Shown here: positions 34,399 through 41,523 of the stretch, one piece after another
Position numbering within the stretch: position 1 is the first letter of the stretch
How the letters are laid out: every line of letters begins with the position of its first letter
Origin: JALYRV01 sp036675475
Lineage (GTDB): Bacteria > Acidobacteriota > Vicinamibacteria > Vicinamibacterales > SCN-69-37
NCBI GenBank assembly: GCA_036675475.1
Contig: JAKFEY010000008.1
Location: 1 to 41,523, forward strand
Direction: 5' to 3'
DNA: 41,523 nt
The notes under the pieces: model-generated
Told to the model about the DNA's origin: nothing
Database searches by the model: none
The model's input: only the letters and a program-made list of their open reading frames with translations
Translations under genes and position numbers: made by a program

Positions 34399-36026
34399 TA
34401 GCCGGCCACCGGCGCGCGGTACCGCACCACCACCATCGTCACATCATCGCTCTGCGGCGCGCCCTGCGTGAAGACGCGCAGCGCCTCGAGCACGTTGTCC
34501 ACCACCTGCTGCGGACTGCTGTGATTGGCGGAGCGCACGGCGGCGATGAGCCGATCGTCGCCAAACTCATCGTCTGTCGCCGACAGGGCTTCCGACACGC
34601 CGTCGCTGAAGATCACGAGCATGTCGCCGTCGGCCAGGCGCGCGGTCTCCTCCTCGTACGTGGCGTTCGCGAACAGGCCCACCACGGTGCCGCCCTGCGT
34701 GAGGCGCGTGACTCCCGTGCGCGACACGAGCAACGGCGGGTTGTGGCCGGCGTTGCACGTCATCAGCGTGCCGTCTTCCTGCAGATGGCCGGCGAAGAGT
34801 GTGGCGTAGCGCGACTCGATGCCGCGGCGCGTCAGCGCCGTGTTCATGCGCGAGACGGCCGTGGCCGGGCCCTCGACGCCGGAGGCCTGCGCCGCAAACA
34901 GTCCCTGCATGAGCGCGCTGAGCAGCGCGGCGGGCGGGCCCTTGCCCGCGACGTCGCCGAGCGTGAACGCGAACGAGCCGTCGGGCCGCACCATCCAGTC
35001 GAAGAAGTCGCCACCGATCGAGCGGCACGGCACGGCGGCTGCCGCCGTCTCGCAGAACGGCAGCGTGTTGCCGGTCTGCGGCAGCAGCGCCTGCTGAATC
35101 TGCGCGGCAATGCGGATTTCCTGGTCGGTGCGCGCCTTCTCGATGGTCTGCCGATACAGCCGGGCGTTCTCGATGGCCACGGCCGCTTCGGTGGCCAGCG
35201 TCTCGAGCGCCGCGCGCGTGGCCGACGACAGCAGGTCGCCCTTCTCGCGGCTGTCGAGGTACAACACGCCGATGCGCGTCTGGGCTTCCCCTCGCTGGCC
35301 CGCCGCCTCGGAGCGATCGACATACCGCACCAGGTTGAGCGGCACGCACAGCACGTGGCGGATGCCGAGCGCCACCGTGCCGGCATGCACGTTGGCGAGA
35401 TCGCCATCGAGCAGGTCGGCCACGAGACGCGGCTCGCCTGTGCGGAAGACTTCTTCCGGAATCTTGCGGCTCGTGTTGAAGCTGGCGTCGCTCAGCGTGT
35501 GGCGATCGCGGCCGCGCGCCAGCTTGAAATCGAGCTGGCCGCTGTCTTCACCGAGCATGATGAAGCCGCGGTCGGCGCGCGCGATTTCGATGGCGGTGTC
35601 CAGAACGAGCGCGAGCACTTCATCGAGGATGCGGCCCGACCCGAGCGCGCGCAATCCTTCGAGCAGCGCCGCCACCTGTCGCAGGTCGTTGACGCCGCCG
35701 GTGCCCGACGTGCCGAGGTTCGTGCCGAGCTCGTCGCCGACCACCAGTTCCGCGCCGCCGCCGCGGCCGAGCCGCACGCGGTCGCCCGGCTTCAGCACGT
35801 GCTCGGTGACCTGGCCCCCGTTGACGAACGTGCCATAGCGCGACGCCTTGTCGCGCAGCACCCAGTCGTCCTCCCTGCGCACGATCTCGGCATGGTCGCG
35901 CGAGACCTCGCTGCCCACCAGCTGCAGGTCGTTGCCCTCCCGCCGGCCGATGCGGAACACATCGGCCGTTACCGCGGACAGATCGATCTGCCGCTTGCCC
36001 TGCGCGTCGATGACTTCAAGATGCAT
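34398..36026 (-). CDS. FHA-GAF-PP2C/SpoIIE-type serine phosphatase
   Basis: 542 residues. The FHA domain (about 25-100) has FRIGRREGNDLQL, SRDHAEI and the GTFVNG motif that binds phosphothreonine. GAF follows (about 125-300). The last ~210 residues are a SpoIIE/RsbU PP2C domain with IGGDFFDW and FTLGDVAGKGPPAALLSALMQ (metal-binding Asp), and DMLVIFSDGVSEA and DDVTMVVVRY at the end. Proteins of this type dephosphorylate anti-sigma antagonists or Ser/Thr kinase targets. The FHA domain suggests recruitment to a phosphorylated partner, so a Hanks-type kinase may be encoded elsewhere. The gene starts eight bases after the zinc-ribbon gene. Confidence 0.9.
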   Translation of the reverse strand: MHLEVIDAQGKRQIDLSAVTADVFRIGRREGNDLQLVGSEVSRDHAEIVRREDDWVLRDKASRYGTFVNGGQVTEHVLKPGDRVRLGRGGGAELVVGDELGTNLGTSGTGGVNDLRQVAALLEGLRALGSGRILDEVLALVLDTAIEIARADRGFIMLGEDSGQLDFKLARGRDRHTLSDASFNTSRKIPEEVFRTGEPRLVADLLDGDLANVHAGTVALGIRHVLCVPLNLVRYVDRSEAAGQRGEAQTRIGVLYLDSREKGDLLSSATRAALETLATEAAVAIENARLYRQTIEKARTDQEIRIAAQIQQALLPQTGNTLPFCETAAAAVPCRSIGGDFFDWMVRPDGSFAFTLGDVAGKGPPAALLSALMQGLFAAQASGVEGPATAVSRMNTALTRRGIESRYATLFAGHLQEDGTLMTCNAGHNPPLLVSRTGVTRLTQGGTVVGLFANATYEEETARLADGDMLVIFSDGVSEALSATDDEFGDDRLIAAVRSANHSSPQQVVDNVLEALRVFTQGAPQSDDVTMVVVRYRAPVAG

Positions 36027-36034
36027 CGGCCAGC

Positions 36035-36304
36035 CTAGCCTTTGCGGAAGTACGCCGCGCCCATGGTGCCGAGGCCGCCGGCCGCAAGCGCGCCCGCGAC
36101 GGCATCAATGGGCGTCAGGCCGGGCGTCACCGCCGCGATGGCGATGCCGGCACCCGTCAGCAGCAGGCCAAAGACGGCGAGCGGCAGCGACGGACGCCGC
36201 TTCGCCACATACGGCTGGCGCACCGGGTCGGTGGTGGCCGCTCCGCAGCGGAAGCAGATCAGGGCCTTGTCGGCAATCTCGGTGCCGCACGAACGGCAGT
36301 TCAT
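36035..36304 (-). CDS. Zinc-ribbon membrane protein
   Basis: 89 residues. The N-terminal zinc ribbon has C3, C6, C17 and C20 (CRSC ... CFRC). Two hydrophobic helices follow (about 38-58 and 66-83). Proteins with this architecture are common and mostly of unknown function; the ribbon may bind a protein partner. It lies eight bases before the FHA-phosphatase gene and may work with it. Confidence 0.75.
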   Translation of the reverse strand: MNCRSCGTEIADKALICFRCGAATTDPVRQPYVAKRRPSLPLAVFGLLLTGAGIAIAAVTPGLTPIDAVAGALAAGGLGTMGAAYFRKG

Positions 36305-36317
36305 GGAGAGAAGAATA

Positions 36318-37310
36318 TTACGTTCTCGCCCGGATGTCGCGCGAGACGAGCGCCAGATCGATCAGCAGCTTCTCGAGCAGCCCGTCGTATTCGAGCGGCG
36401 GCATCATGAGGCGGCGCTTCCGCAGCTCCTCGACCTCGAGCAGCAACGCGTCGCGCCGCTGCATCAGGCGCAGCATTTCGGGATCGGTCACGATCGCGGC
36501 GCGGTCGGCGTCGAGATAGGCCAGGCTCGCGCGCTCGCCGTCCTTGCCCTCGCCGGCCGCCTCGCGCCCGCGTCCGTCGCCGTCATCGTCCATCAAGGCG
36601 CGCTCGGTGGCGAGCTGGCCGCGCTGTTCGTAGTGCTGGCGCACGCGCAGGGACGCGTACGCGAAGGCCTCGAACACCGAGCGGCGCCCGTTGCGATCGA
36701 TGTCGGCCTCACTCTCGGCCAGGCCGTCGATGAAATACTCGGCGAAGACCGTGTGGAAGCGCTGAGCGGGAATGGCCGTCGCCGTGATCACCACGCGCTT
36801 CGGGGCGGCGAGCGCGCTCAGAAACGGCGAGCTGGCGCTGGCGGTGTTGACGAACACCACCTCGCCCGGCAGCTTGTCGAGAAGCGCCTTCCATTCGGAC
36901 GCCCCGAGATCGGGCCCGACCAGATTGAATTTGGCGTCTTCGCCGTCGAACGTGCCGTGCCCGATCAACACCACGAGCGCGACGTCGGCCGGCCGCATCG
37001 CGGTACTGAATCGCTGCAGCGCCGCGCGCACCGCGTCGGCGGTCGCCGACGCGCCCTCGCCGGATCCGGCAAGCACCGCCATCTGCGACTCGGGAATCTT
37101 GTAGGTCTCGCGCAGAATCTTCGCGAGCTTCTCGCGCCACCCCGCATGCTGCTCGGCATACTTCGCCTCGCCCGGCGCGCCCTCGACGATGAGCGCAAAG
37201 CGCTCCTGCGCCGCGGCTGCCGACGGAAGCGCGAGCGCCAGAGCAAACGCGAGCGCGCAACAGCAACTCTTAATTCTCACCTCGCCAACTCTGAATTTCC
37301 GCGATCTCAT
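36318..37310 (-). CDS. Secreted caspase/C13-like (clan CD fold) protein without visible catalytic Cys
   Basis: 330 residues from the ATG at 37310, which overlaps the upstream stop by four bases (ATGA). A signal peptide (about 14-35) follows a basic start. The core reads like a clan CD peptidase: ALVVLIGHGTFDG with H118, then VVFVNTASASSPFLSAL where legumain or caspase families have the catalytic Cys after a hydrophobic strand. Here the position is occupied by N-T-A-S-A-S-S. DIDRNGRRSVFEAF (203-216) resembles a calcium-binding loop. The C-terminus is helical and charged. It may be a pseudo-peptidase or use a different nucleophile. It is the third gene of the DUF4175/VWA cluster. Confidence 0.7.
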   Translation of the reverse strand: MRSRKFRVGEVRIKSCCCALAFALALALPSAAAAQERFALIVEGAPGEAKYAEQHAGWREKLAKILRETYKIPESQMAVLAGSGEGASATADAVRAALQRFSTAMRPADVALVVLIGHGTFDGEDAKFNLVGPDLGASEWKALLDKLPGEVVFVNTASASSPFLSALAAPKRVVITATAIPAQRFHTVFAEYFIDGLAESEADIDRNGRRSVFEAFAYASLRVRQHYEQRGQLATERALMDDDGDGRGREAAGEGKDGERASLAYLDADRAAIVTDPEMLRLMQRRDALLLEVEELRKRRLMMPPLEYDGLLEKLLIDLALVSRDIRART

Positions 37311-39514
37311 CGCAGTCCCCACCTGCGCCTCAGCGTCCATTCCGCGCCCAGCATCGCTACGAGCATTATGAACACCCACGGCCGATGCCACAGTTCCTTC
37401 TCGCGCAGCTCCGGCGCGCCCGCGGCCTTCTGCAGCAGGGCCGGCAGCGTATCGAGGTCTGCCTCGTCGACGACGGCGCCGCCCGATTCCTCGGCGATGC
37501 GCGCGAGCGCGGCGTCGTGCCGCCACGGCTCCGTCATCTCGGCGTCGGTGCCGCCCACGAGCACGGACGTCGCGGCTGATTCGACACGCCCATCGGGCCA
37601 GCGCACATCCGCCTTCACGCGATAGACGCCGTCCTGTGACGGCGTGAACAGCGCGGTCTGCAGGCCGGGCTCGTCGGCGGGTGCCGCCATCGGCGACTCG
37701 CGCTCGCCCGCCGGCCCTTCGACGCTGACACTGATCACGCCGCCTGACGCCGGATCGAAGCTGGCGTTGCGCACGCGGATACCGACTTTCACCGGCTCGC
37801 CCGCCGCCGCGTCGATGGGGCCGTGCACCTCGAGCGCATCCGGGCTTGCGCCGGCCAGCCAGCGCATGCTCTGGCGCCAGAAGCTGTCGTACGTGCCGTC
37901 GGTAGCCGGCATCAGCATGCGCCAGCGCCATGCGGCCTCGCCGCCAAAAATCATCGAGCGACCCTCGCCGTAGCGCTGGACGGCAACGACAGGGCGGCCG
38001 AGTCCGCCGGCACTTCCGGCGGTTGCAAGCACGGTGGCGCCGGGACGCGGACCGCCCAGGCCTGCGGTCGACGACAGGCTCGGCGCCACGAGCCATTGCT
38101 CGCGCGATGCGTCGCTGTCGGCGGCGACGCGCATGATGGGATGCAGCAGTCCATCCGGGGTGAGCGTGAGCCGATTCGCATCGGCCCGCCCGCCCGTCGC
38201 GCCGGCATCGTCGCCGCGATCGGTCAGGGAGACAGGCAACGCGGCTTCAATAGGCGTGTCGCGCAAGCCGTTGCGATCGAACGAGCGCGCGCCGAGCACG
38301 AGCAGGCCGCCTCCCCGTTTCGACACGAACTGCTCGACGAGCTGCAGCTGCGCGGTCGACAGGGTATCGGCTTCGATGTTGGCGAGCACGAGCGCGTCGT
38401 ACTTGAACAGATCGTCTGCCCTCACCGGCAGGCCGGCCGCGAGGGCGGGCGCGCGATCACCGGTGGCCTGCACATAGAACGTCTGCTCGCCCGTTTCGTT
38501 CTGGCCCTTGCGGACGACGGCGTCGACTTCGAGGGCGGGATCGCCGGCCAGCGATCGCTTGAGGAAGCTGTGCTCGAAGCCGGGGGCGCCCTCGACGAGC
38601 AGGATGCGGCGGCGGCGGTCGGCCGGACGGACCAGCACCGCGCGGCGGTTGTTCGTCTTCACGCGCTCTTCCGGATGCTCGTCGACTTCGACGCTGTAGA
38701 CCGCCGCGGCCTGGCGCGGCGGCGCCACAGGCACGACGAAGCGGATGGGCCCGGCGGCCGTTGGCGGCTCGACGCGGCGGCTGTGGACGACGCGGCCGTT
38801 CTCGAGCACGCGCACCATGAAGGGATCGCGCGTGCCGCGCGACGCGATCACGATTGACAGGTCGATCAGCGACTGCAGCTGCGCCTCCTCGTCGACCGAC
38901 AGCGACACGACTTCGCGGTCGAGCGACGGCTCGAGCGCGCCGATCGGCACCGTGAACACCGGCGCGCCGCCGGCGGCGGTGGCCACGAGGCCGCCGGTGT
39001 CGGCGCCGTCGGAGAGGATCACGGTGCCGGCGAGGCGGCGATCGCGATAGCGCGCGCGCACGTCGGCGACCGCGCCACGCAGGTCGCTGCGCCGCTGAAT
39101 CGCCGCCGTTTCGCCGAGCGGCGCCTCACTCACGTTCGCGCCGAAGGAAAACACGCTGACGTCGAAGTCGCCGGCCAGCGCGGGCCGGATGCGCTCGTCC
39201 ACAATCGCGCGCGCGCGGGCGAGGCGCGACTCGCCGGTGTCGTCGATGCCCATGCTGCGCGACGCATCGACGAGGATGGCCACGGCCGTGCCGCCGGGCG
39301 GCAGCGACTCGAGAATGACGGGCCGCAGCAGCAGCAGGAACAAGGCGACGAGCGACCCGGCGCGAAGCGCCGTGAGGATGGCAGCGCGGCGCCGATCGCG
39401 CGGCGCAGCCGGGCCGCGATGCCACACATCGCGATACGCGGCGAACGCGGCCGCGACGAGCGCGACAATCGCGAGCGCGAGCGCCCACGCCGGAATCGGC
39501 GACGCGAATGACAC
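37307..39514 (-). CDS. VWA and glutamine-amidotransferase-like membrane protein
   Basis: 735 residues from the GTG at 39514, directly after the stop of the DUF4175-like gene. Two N-terminal helices (about 8-28 and 50-70) precede a VWA domain with the MIDAS motif AILVDASRSMG and ILSDGADTGG. A class I glutamine-amidotransferase-like fold (about 305-540, RRILLVEGAPGFEHSFL) follows, with no obvious catalytic triad. A beta-sandwich (about 565-660) and a C-terminal transmembrane helix complete it. Such proteins lie in BatA/MoxR-type loci that assemble or supervise membrane complexes. The partner proteins would be upstream of the window. Confidence 0.85.
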   Translation of the reverse strand: MSFASPIPAWALALAIVALVAAAFAAYRDVWHRGPAAPRDRRRAAILTALRAGSLVALFLLLLRPVILESLPPGGTAVAILVDASRSMGIDDTGESRLARARAIVDERIRPALAGDFDVSVFSFGANVSEAPLGETAAIQRRSDLRGAVADVRARYRDRRLAGTVILSDGADTGGLVATAAGGAPVFTVPIGALEPSLDREVVSLSVDEEAQLQSLIDLSIVIASRGTRDPFMVRVLENGRVVHSRRVEPPTAAGPIRFVVPVAPPRQAAAVYSVEVDEHPEERVKTNNRRAVLVRPADRRRRILLVEGAPGFEHSFLKRSLAGDPALEVDAVVRKGQNETGEQTFYVQATGDRAPALAAGLPVRADDLFKYDALVLANIEADTLSTAQLQLVEQFVSKRGGGLLVLGARSFDRNGLRDTPIEAALPVSLTDRGDDAGATGGRADANRLTLTPDGLLHPIMRVAADSDASREQWLVAPSLSSTAGLGGPRPGATVLATAGSAGGLGRPVVAVQRYGEGRSMIFGGEAAWRWRMLMPATDGTYDSFWRQSMRWLAGASPDALEVHGPIDAAAGEPVKVGIRVRNASFDPASGGVISVSVEGPAGERESPMAAPADEPGLQTALFTPSQDGVYRVKADVRWPDGRVESAATSVLVGGTDAEMTEPWRHDAALARIAEESGGAVVDEADLDTLPALLQKAAGAPELREKELWHRPWVFIMLVAMLGAEWTLRRRWGLR

Positions 39515-41523
39515 CTAGCGAACTCTCCTCTTCGCGATGGCTTCGTAGTAGTCGGCCACGAGCTTGCGCCAGGCTTCCGGCGTGCGCGCGTCGTAGCCGC
39601 CGTGCACGCGCTCGGCGGCGAGCGTTTCGGCGAGCTTCGCGGTCAGCGACGCTTCATACGATTCGAGCGCCTGCGCGACGTTCTTCCGCATGGACTCCCA
39701 CTTCGAGAAGTCCTGCTTCCACTGCTGGGTGCCGGGCGCCGATCGGCTCGCCGATCGCGGATCCTCCGGCGTCCCCGCGCGACCGTCGTTTCTTCCGGCG
39801 GGGTCCCCTGCACCCTGCCTGGCTCCGTCGCGTTGCTGTCCGTTGTCACGGCCCGAGCGCGCCTCACCCTGGTTTCCGCTCTGCCGGCTTGCGAGCTCGC
39901 GCGCGCGGTCGGCCTCGCGGCCGAACTGCCGCTGCAGATCGTCGAGCCGGCGCGCGGCCTCGTCACGCTGACCGCCCTGGCCCGATTCGGCCTGGCGCCG
40001 CATCTCATTGATCTGCCGCTCGAGGTCGGCGATCCGCTCGCGCGTGGCGCGCGCCTCGTCGAGCTCGTTGGCCAGGCGGCGCGCGTCGGCTTCGCCCGCG
40101 CCGGCCGGCGGCGCGCCGAGCCGCCGCGCCAGCTGCTCGAGATCGGCCGCCATGCGCCCTTCCCCATCCGCAAGTCTGCCGGGAGAACCTGAACCCGTCG
40201 AACCAGTCGAACCTGTCGAACCTGTCGAACCCCGCGAACCTTGGGAAGACTGGTTCCGCCAGTTCTCTGCCCCCGCCCGTTGCTCGCGCGCAAGCCGCCG
40301 CGACGCCGCCGCGGCATCGCGCGCCATCTGATCGGCTTGACTCGATCCGGGCGCGCGGCGCGCGCCCTGCTGTCCGGATTGCCCTTGACGTCCCTGCTGC
40401 CCGGCGTCGAGCTGCCGGCCGAGGGCGTCGAGCCGTTCGGCCAGCCGTTCCTTCTCGCCGGCAAGACGGCGCGCCGCGTCGGGCGTGCTGCCGTTTCGGG
40501 CCACGCGCGCGGCGTCCTCGGCCAGGCGCCGCTGCGCTTCGGCGAGCTGCTGCGCCTCCATGCGCGCGTCGTTCAGCGCGCGCGTCTGCCCGCCCTGCTC
40601 GCGATTGCGCATCTCGCGCTCGAGATTCCGCAGCGCCTCAGCCGCCCGCGCGCTCTGCTGCCCCGCGCGCTCAATCTCCTCACGCCCGAGACTGCCCGCG
40701 GCCTCAGCCATCGCCTCGGAAGCCTCACGCGCGCTGCTCGACTGCCCTTGTCCCTGCTGGCCCGGCTGGCCCTGCTGGCCTTGCCCCTGAGCCCTTTGCC
40801 CTTGCGCACCCTGCTGGCCTTGCCCCTGTGCCCTCTGACCTTCCCGCCCTTGCTGCCCCTGCTGCCCTTGCTCCTGTCCCCTCTGACCTTCTTGACCCTG
40901 CTGCCCTTGCTCCTCTCCCCTTTGCCCTTGCTGTTGCCCGAGCTGTCTGGCGAGCTGCTCGACCTGCCGCTGCAGCTGCTCCTGATCGCGGCGCAGCCGC
41001 TCGAGACGCCGCTGCCGTTCTTCCGCCGTCAGGTTCGCGCGCGCGAGTTCCTCCTGCTGGCGGCGCAGCGCTTCCTGCCGCTGCGCCATCTCGCGCACGC
41101 GCCGCAGCGCCTCGCTTTCCGGCTCCTCGCCCTGTTGCTGTTCGGCGGCCCGCTCGTTCGCGCGGTTCTCGTAGTTGGTCTGCTGCTGCCGCTGCAGCTC
41201 GCGATCGAAGAGCGCCGACAGATCCTGGTTGCCGCTCTGACCACCACCGCCGCCACCGGCCGCCTGATTCTGCGCCTGCATGATTTCGCGGCGCCGCACC
41301 TGCGCCTCGATGCGCAGCAGCTCGTTGAGCGCCTGGTTCTCGTGATCGAGCGCGGTTTTCGGACGGCTGCCGTCGAGCTCAGTGGTGGCGCGCTCCATCG
41401 CCTCGCCCGCGCGCTCGAGCAACACGGCCGGCGATTCCTCTTCACTCTGTGCCGCAGCCGGCGGCGGCGTCGCCCCGCCGCGGCGTCCGCGGCGGCCGGG
41501 CTGGGCCGGCGGCGCGCCAGCGC
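39515..41523 (-). CDS. DUF4175-like coiled-coil protein, C-terminal part; 5' end off the window
   Basis: The frame is open to the right edge, giving about 668 residues here. It consists of long Arg/Glu/Gln-rich coiled coils with a Gln/Gly-rich collagen-like low-complexity section (about 40739-40930; repeats of G-Q-Q-G-Q) and a Gly-Ser-Thr repeat (40191-40244). The last ~90 residues (TQQWKQDFSKWESMRKNVAQALES and on) look folded and end in YYEAIAKRRVR. This is the C-terminal style of DUF4175 proteins, whose N-terminal transmembrane segments would be outside. A GTG near 41425 could be an internal start, but the frame continues upstream (ATPPPAAAQSEEESPAV) so the protein is longer. It directly precedes the VWA gene. 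Confidence 0.75.
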   Translation of the reverse strand, partial: AGAPPAQPGRRGRRGGATPPPAAAQSEEESPAVLLERAGEAMERATTELDGSRPKTALDHENQALNELLRIEAQVRRREIMQAQNQAAGGGGGGQSGNQDLSALFDRELQRQQQTNYENRANERAAEQQQGEEPESEALRRVREMAQRQEALRRQQEELARANLTAEERQRRLERLRRDQEQLQRQVEQLARQLGQQQGQRGEEQGQQGQEGQRGQEQGQQGQQGREGQRAQGQGQQGAQGQRAQGQGQQGQPGQQGQGQSSSAREASEAMAEAAGSLGREEIERAGQQSARAAEALRNLEREMRNREQGGQTRALNDARMEAQQLAEAQRRLAEDAARVARNGSTPDAARRLAGEKERLAERLDALGRQLDAGQQGRQGQSGQQGARRAPGSSQADQMARDAAAASRRLAREQRAGAENWRNQSSQGSRGSTGSTGSTGSTGSGSPGRLADGEGRMAADLEQLARRLGAPPAGAGEADARRLANELDEARATRERIADLERQINEMRRQAESGQGGQRDEAARRLDDLQRQFGREADRARELASRQSGNQGEARSGRDNGQQRDGARQGAGDPAGRNDGRAGTPEDPRSASRSAPGTQQWKQDFSKWESMRKNVAQALESYEASLTAKLAETLAAERVHGGYDARTPEAWRKLVADYYEAIAKRRVR
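40191..40244. repeat. In-frame 9-bp GGTTCGNNN array inside the DUF4175-like gene
   Basis: Six GAACCNNNN units (40191, 40200, 40209, 40218, 40227, 40236), the reverse complement type of the intergenic arrays. Because 9 is a multiple of 3 the frame is kept; the minus-strand product is repeated Gly-Ser-Thr/Arg. Confidence 0.85.

Noticed and set aside
36318..38096. 592-residue extended version of the caspase-like protein
   Set aside because: The N-terminal 262 residues are an out-of-frame shadow of the VWA gene; the ATG at 37310 with ATGA overlap and signal peptide is the better start.

Overview
The window is high-GC DNA (roughly two thirds G+C by eye) with tightly packed genes, many GTGA/ATGA start-stop overlaps, a Gram-negative envelope (TonB receptor, porin, lipoproteins) and several PIN toxin modules. 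The mix of a large zinc metalloprotease lipoprotein, a TonB receptor with an N-terminal carboxypeptidase-regulatory-like domain, a DUF4175/VWA cluster, four-helix-bundle genes and TTCA-centred palindromes suggests an acidobacterium, most likely class Vicinamibacteria. This placement is an inference from gene style; no rRNA or tRNA gene was seen.

Region 1 (1-9972) is accessory and defence-like. A minus-strand cluster runs from a membrane glycosyltransferase-like protein to a type III-like restriction subunit (Res) whose last ~95 residues are a complete MntA-type nucleotidyltransferase, then a HepT toxin, then the start of a type III-like DNA methyltransferase that runs off the left edge. A toxin-antitoxin pair is thus threaded through a restriction-modification operon, with the antitoxin fused to the nuclease/helicase. 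Two PIN-domain toxin-antitoxin pairs (5.1-5.7 kb and 9.3-10.0 kb) flank a zinc metalloprotease lipoprotein, a fluoride channel and a DsbD-N-like protein.

Region 2 (10016-13898) holds a TonB-dependent receptor translationally coupled to an exported two-domain CbiX-like protein, then a glycine-zipper lipoprotein. Region 3 (14092-30204) is a phosphate/polyphosphate island: PhoB/PhoR-like two-component pair, Pit transporter with its DUF47 partner, an OprP/O-like porin, SixA phosphatase, CHAD protein, PPX/GppA with HD domain, two tandem thymidylate-kinase-like P-loop proteins (the second with an altered P-loop), and pstSCAB-phoU behind a candidate 11-bp-period PhoB box. A glgC gene sits inside this island. 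A four-helix-bundle gene bracketed by inverted 9-bp repeat arrays sits between the kinases and pstS.

Region 4 (30365-32850, plus strand) carries yacG, citrate synthase and an M28 peptidase lipoprotein. Region 5 (41523-32906, minus strand) is one long probable operon: DUF4175-like coiled-coil protein (5' end off the window), VWA/GATase-like membrane protein, a caspase/C13-like protein lacking an obvious catalytic Cys, a zinc-ribbon membrane protein, an FHA-GAF-SpoIIE phosphatase, a small membrane protein and a LeuA-like aldolase-type enzyme.

Two repeat families recur. One is a 9-bp GGTTCGNNN unit at three intergenic sites and once in-frame inside the DUF4175-like gene. The other is a 20-bp palindrome (8-bp arms around TTCA/TTTA) placed at the 3' ends of four genes. 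No gene-free stretch exceeds 300 bases.
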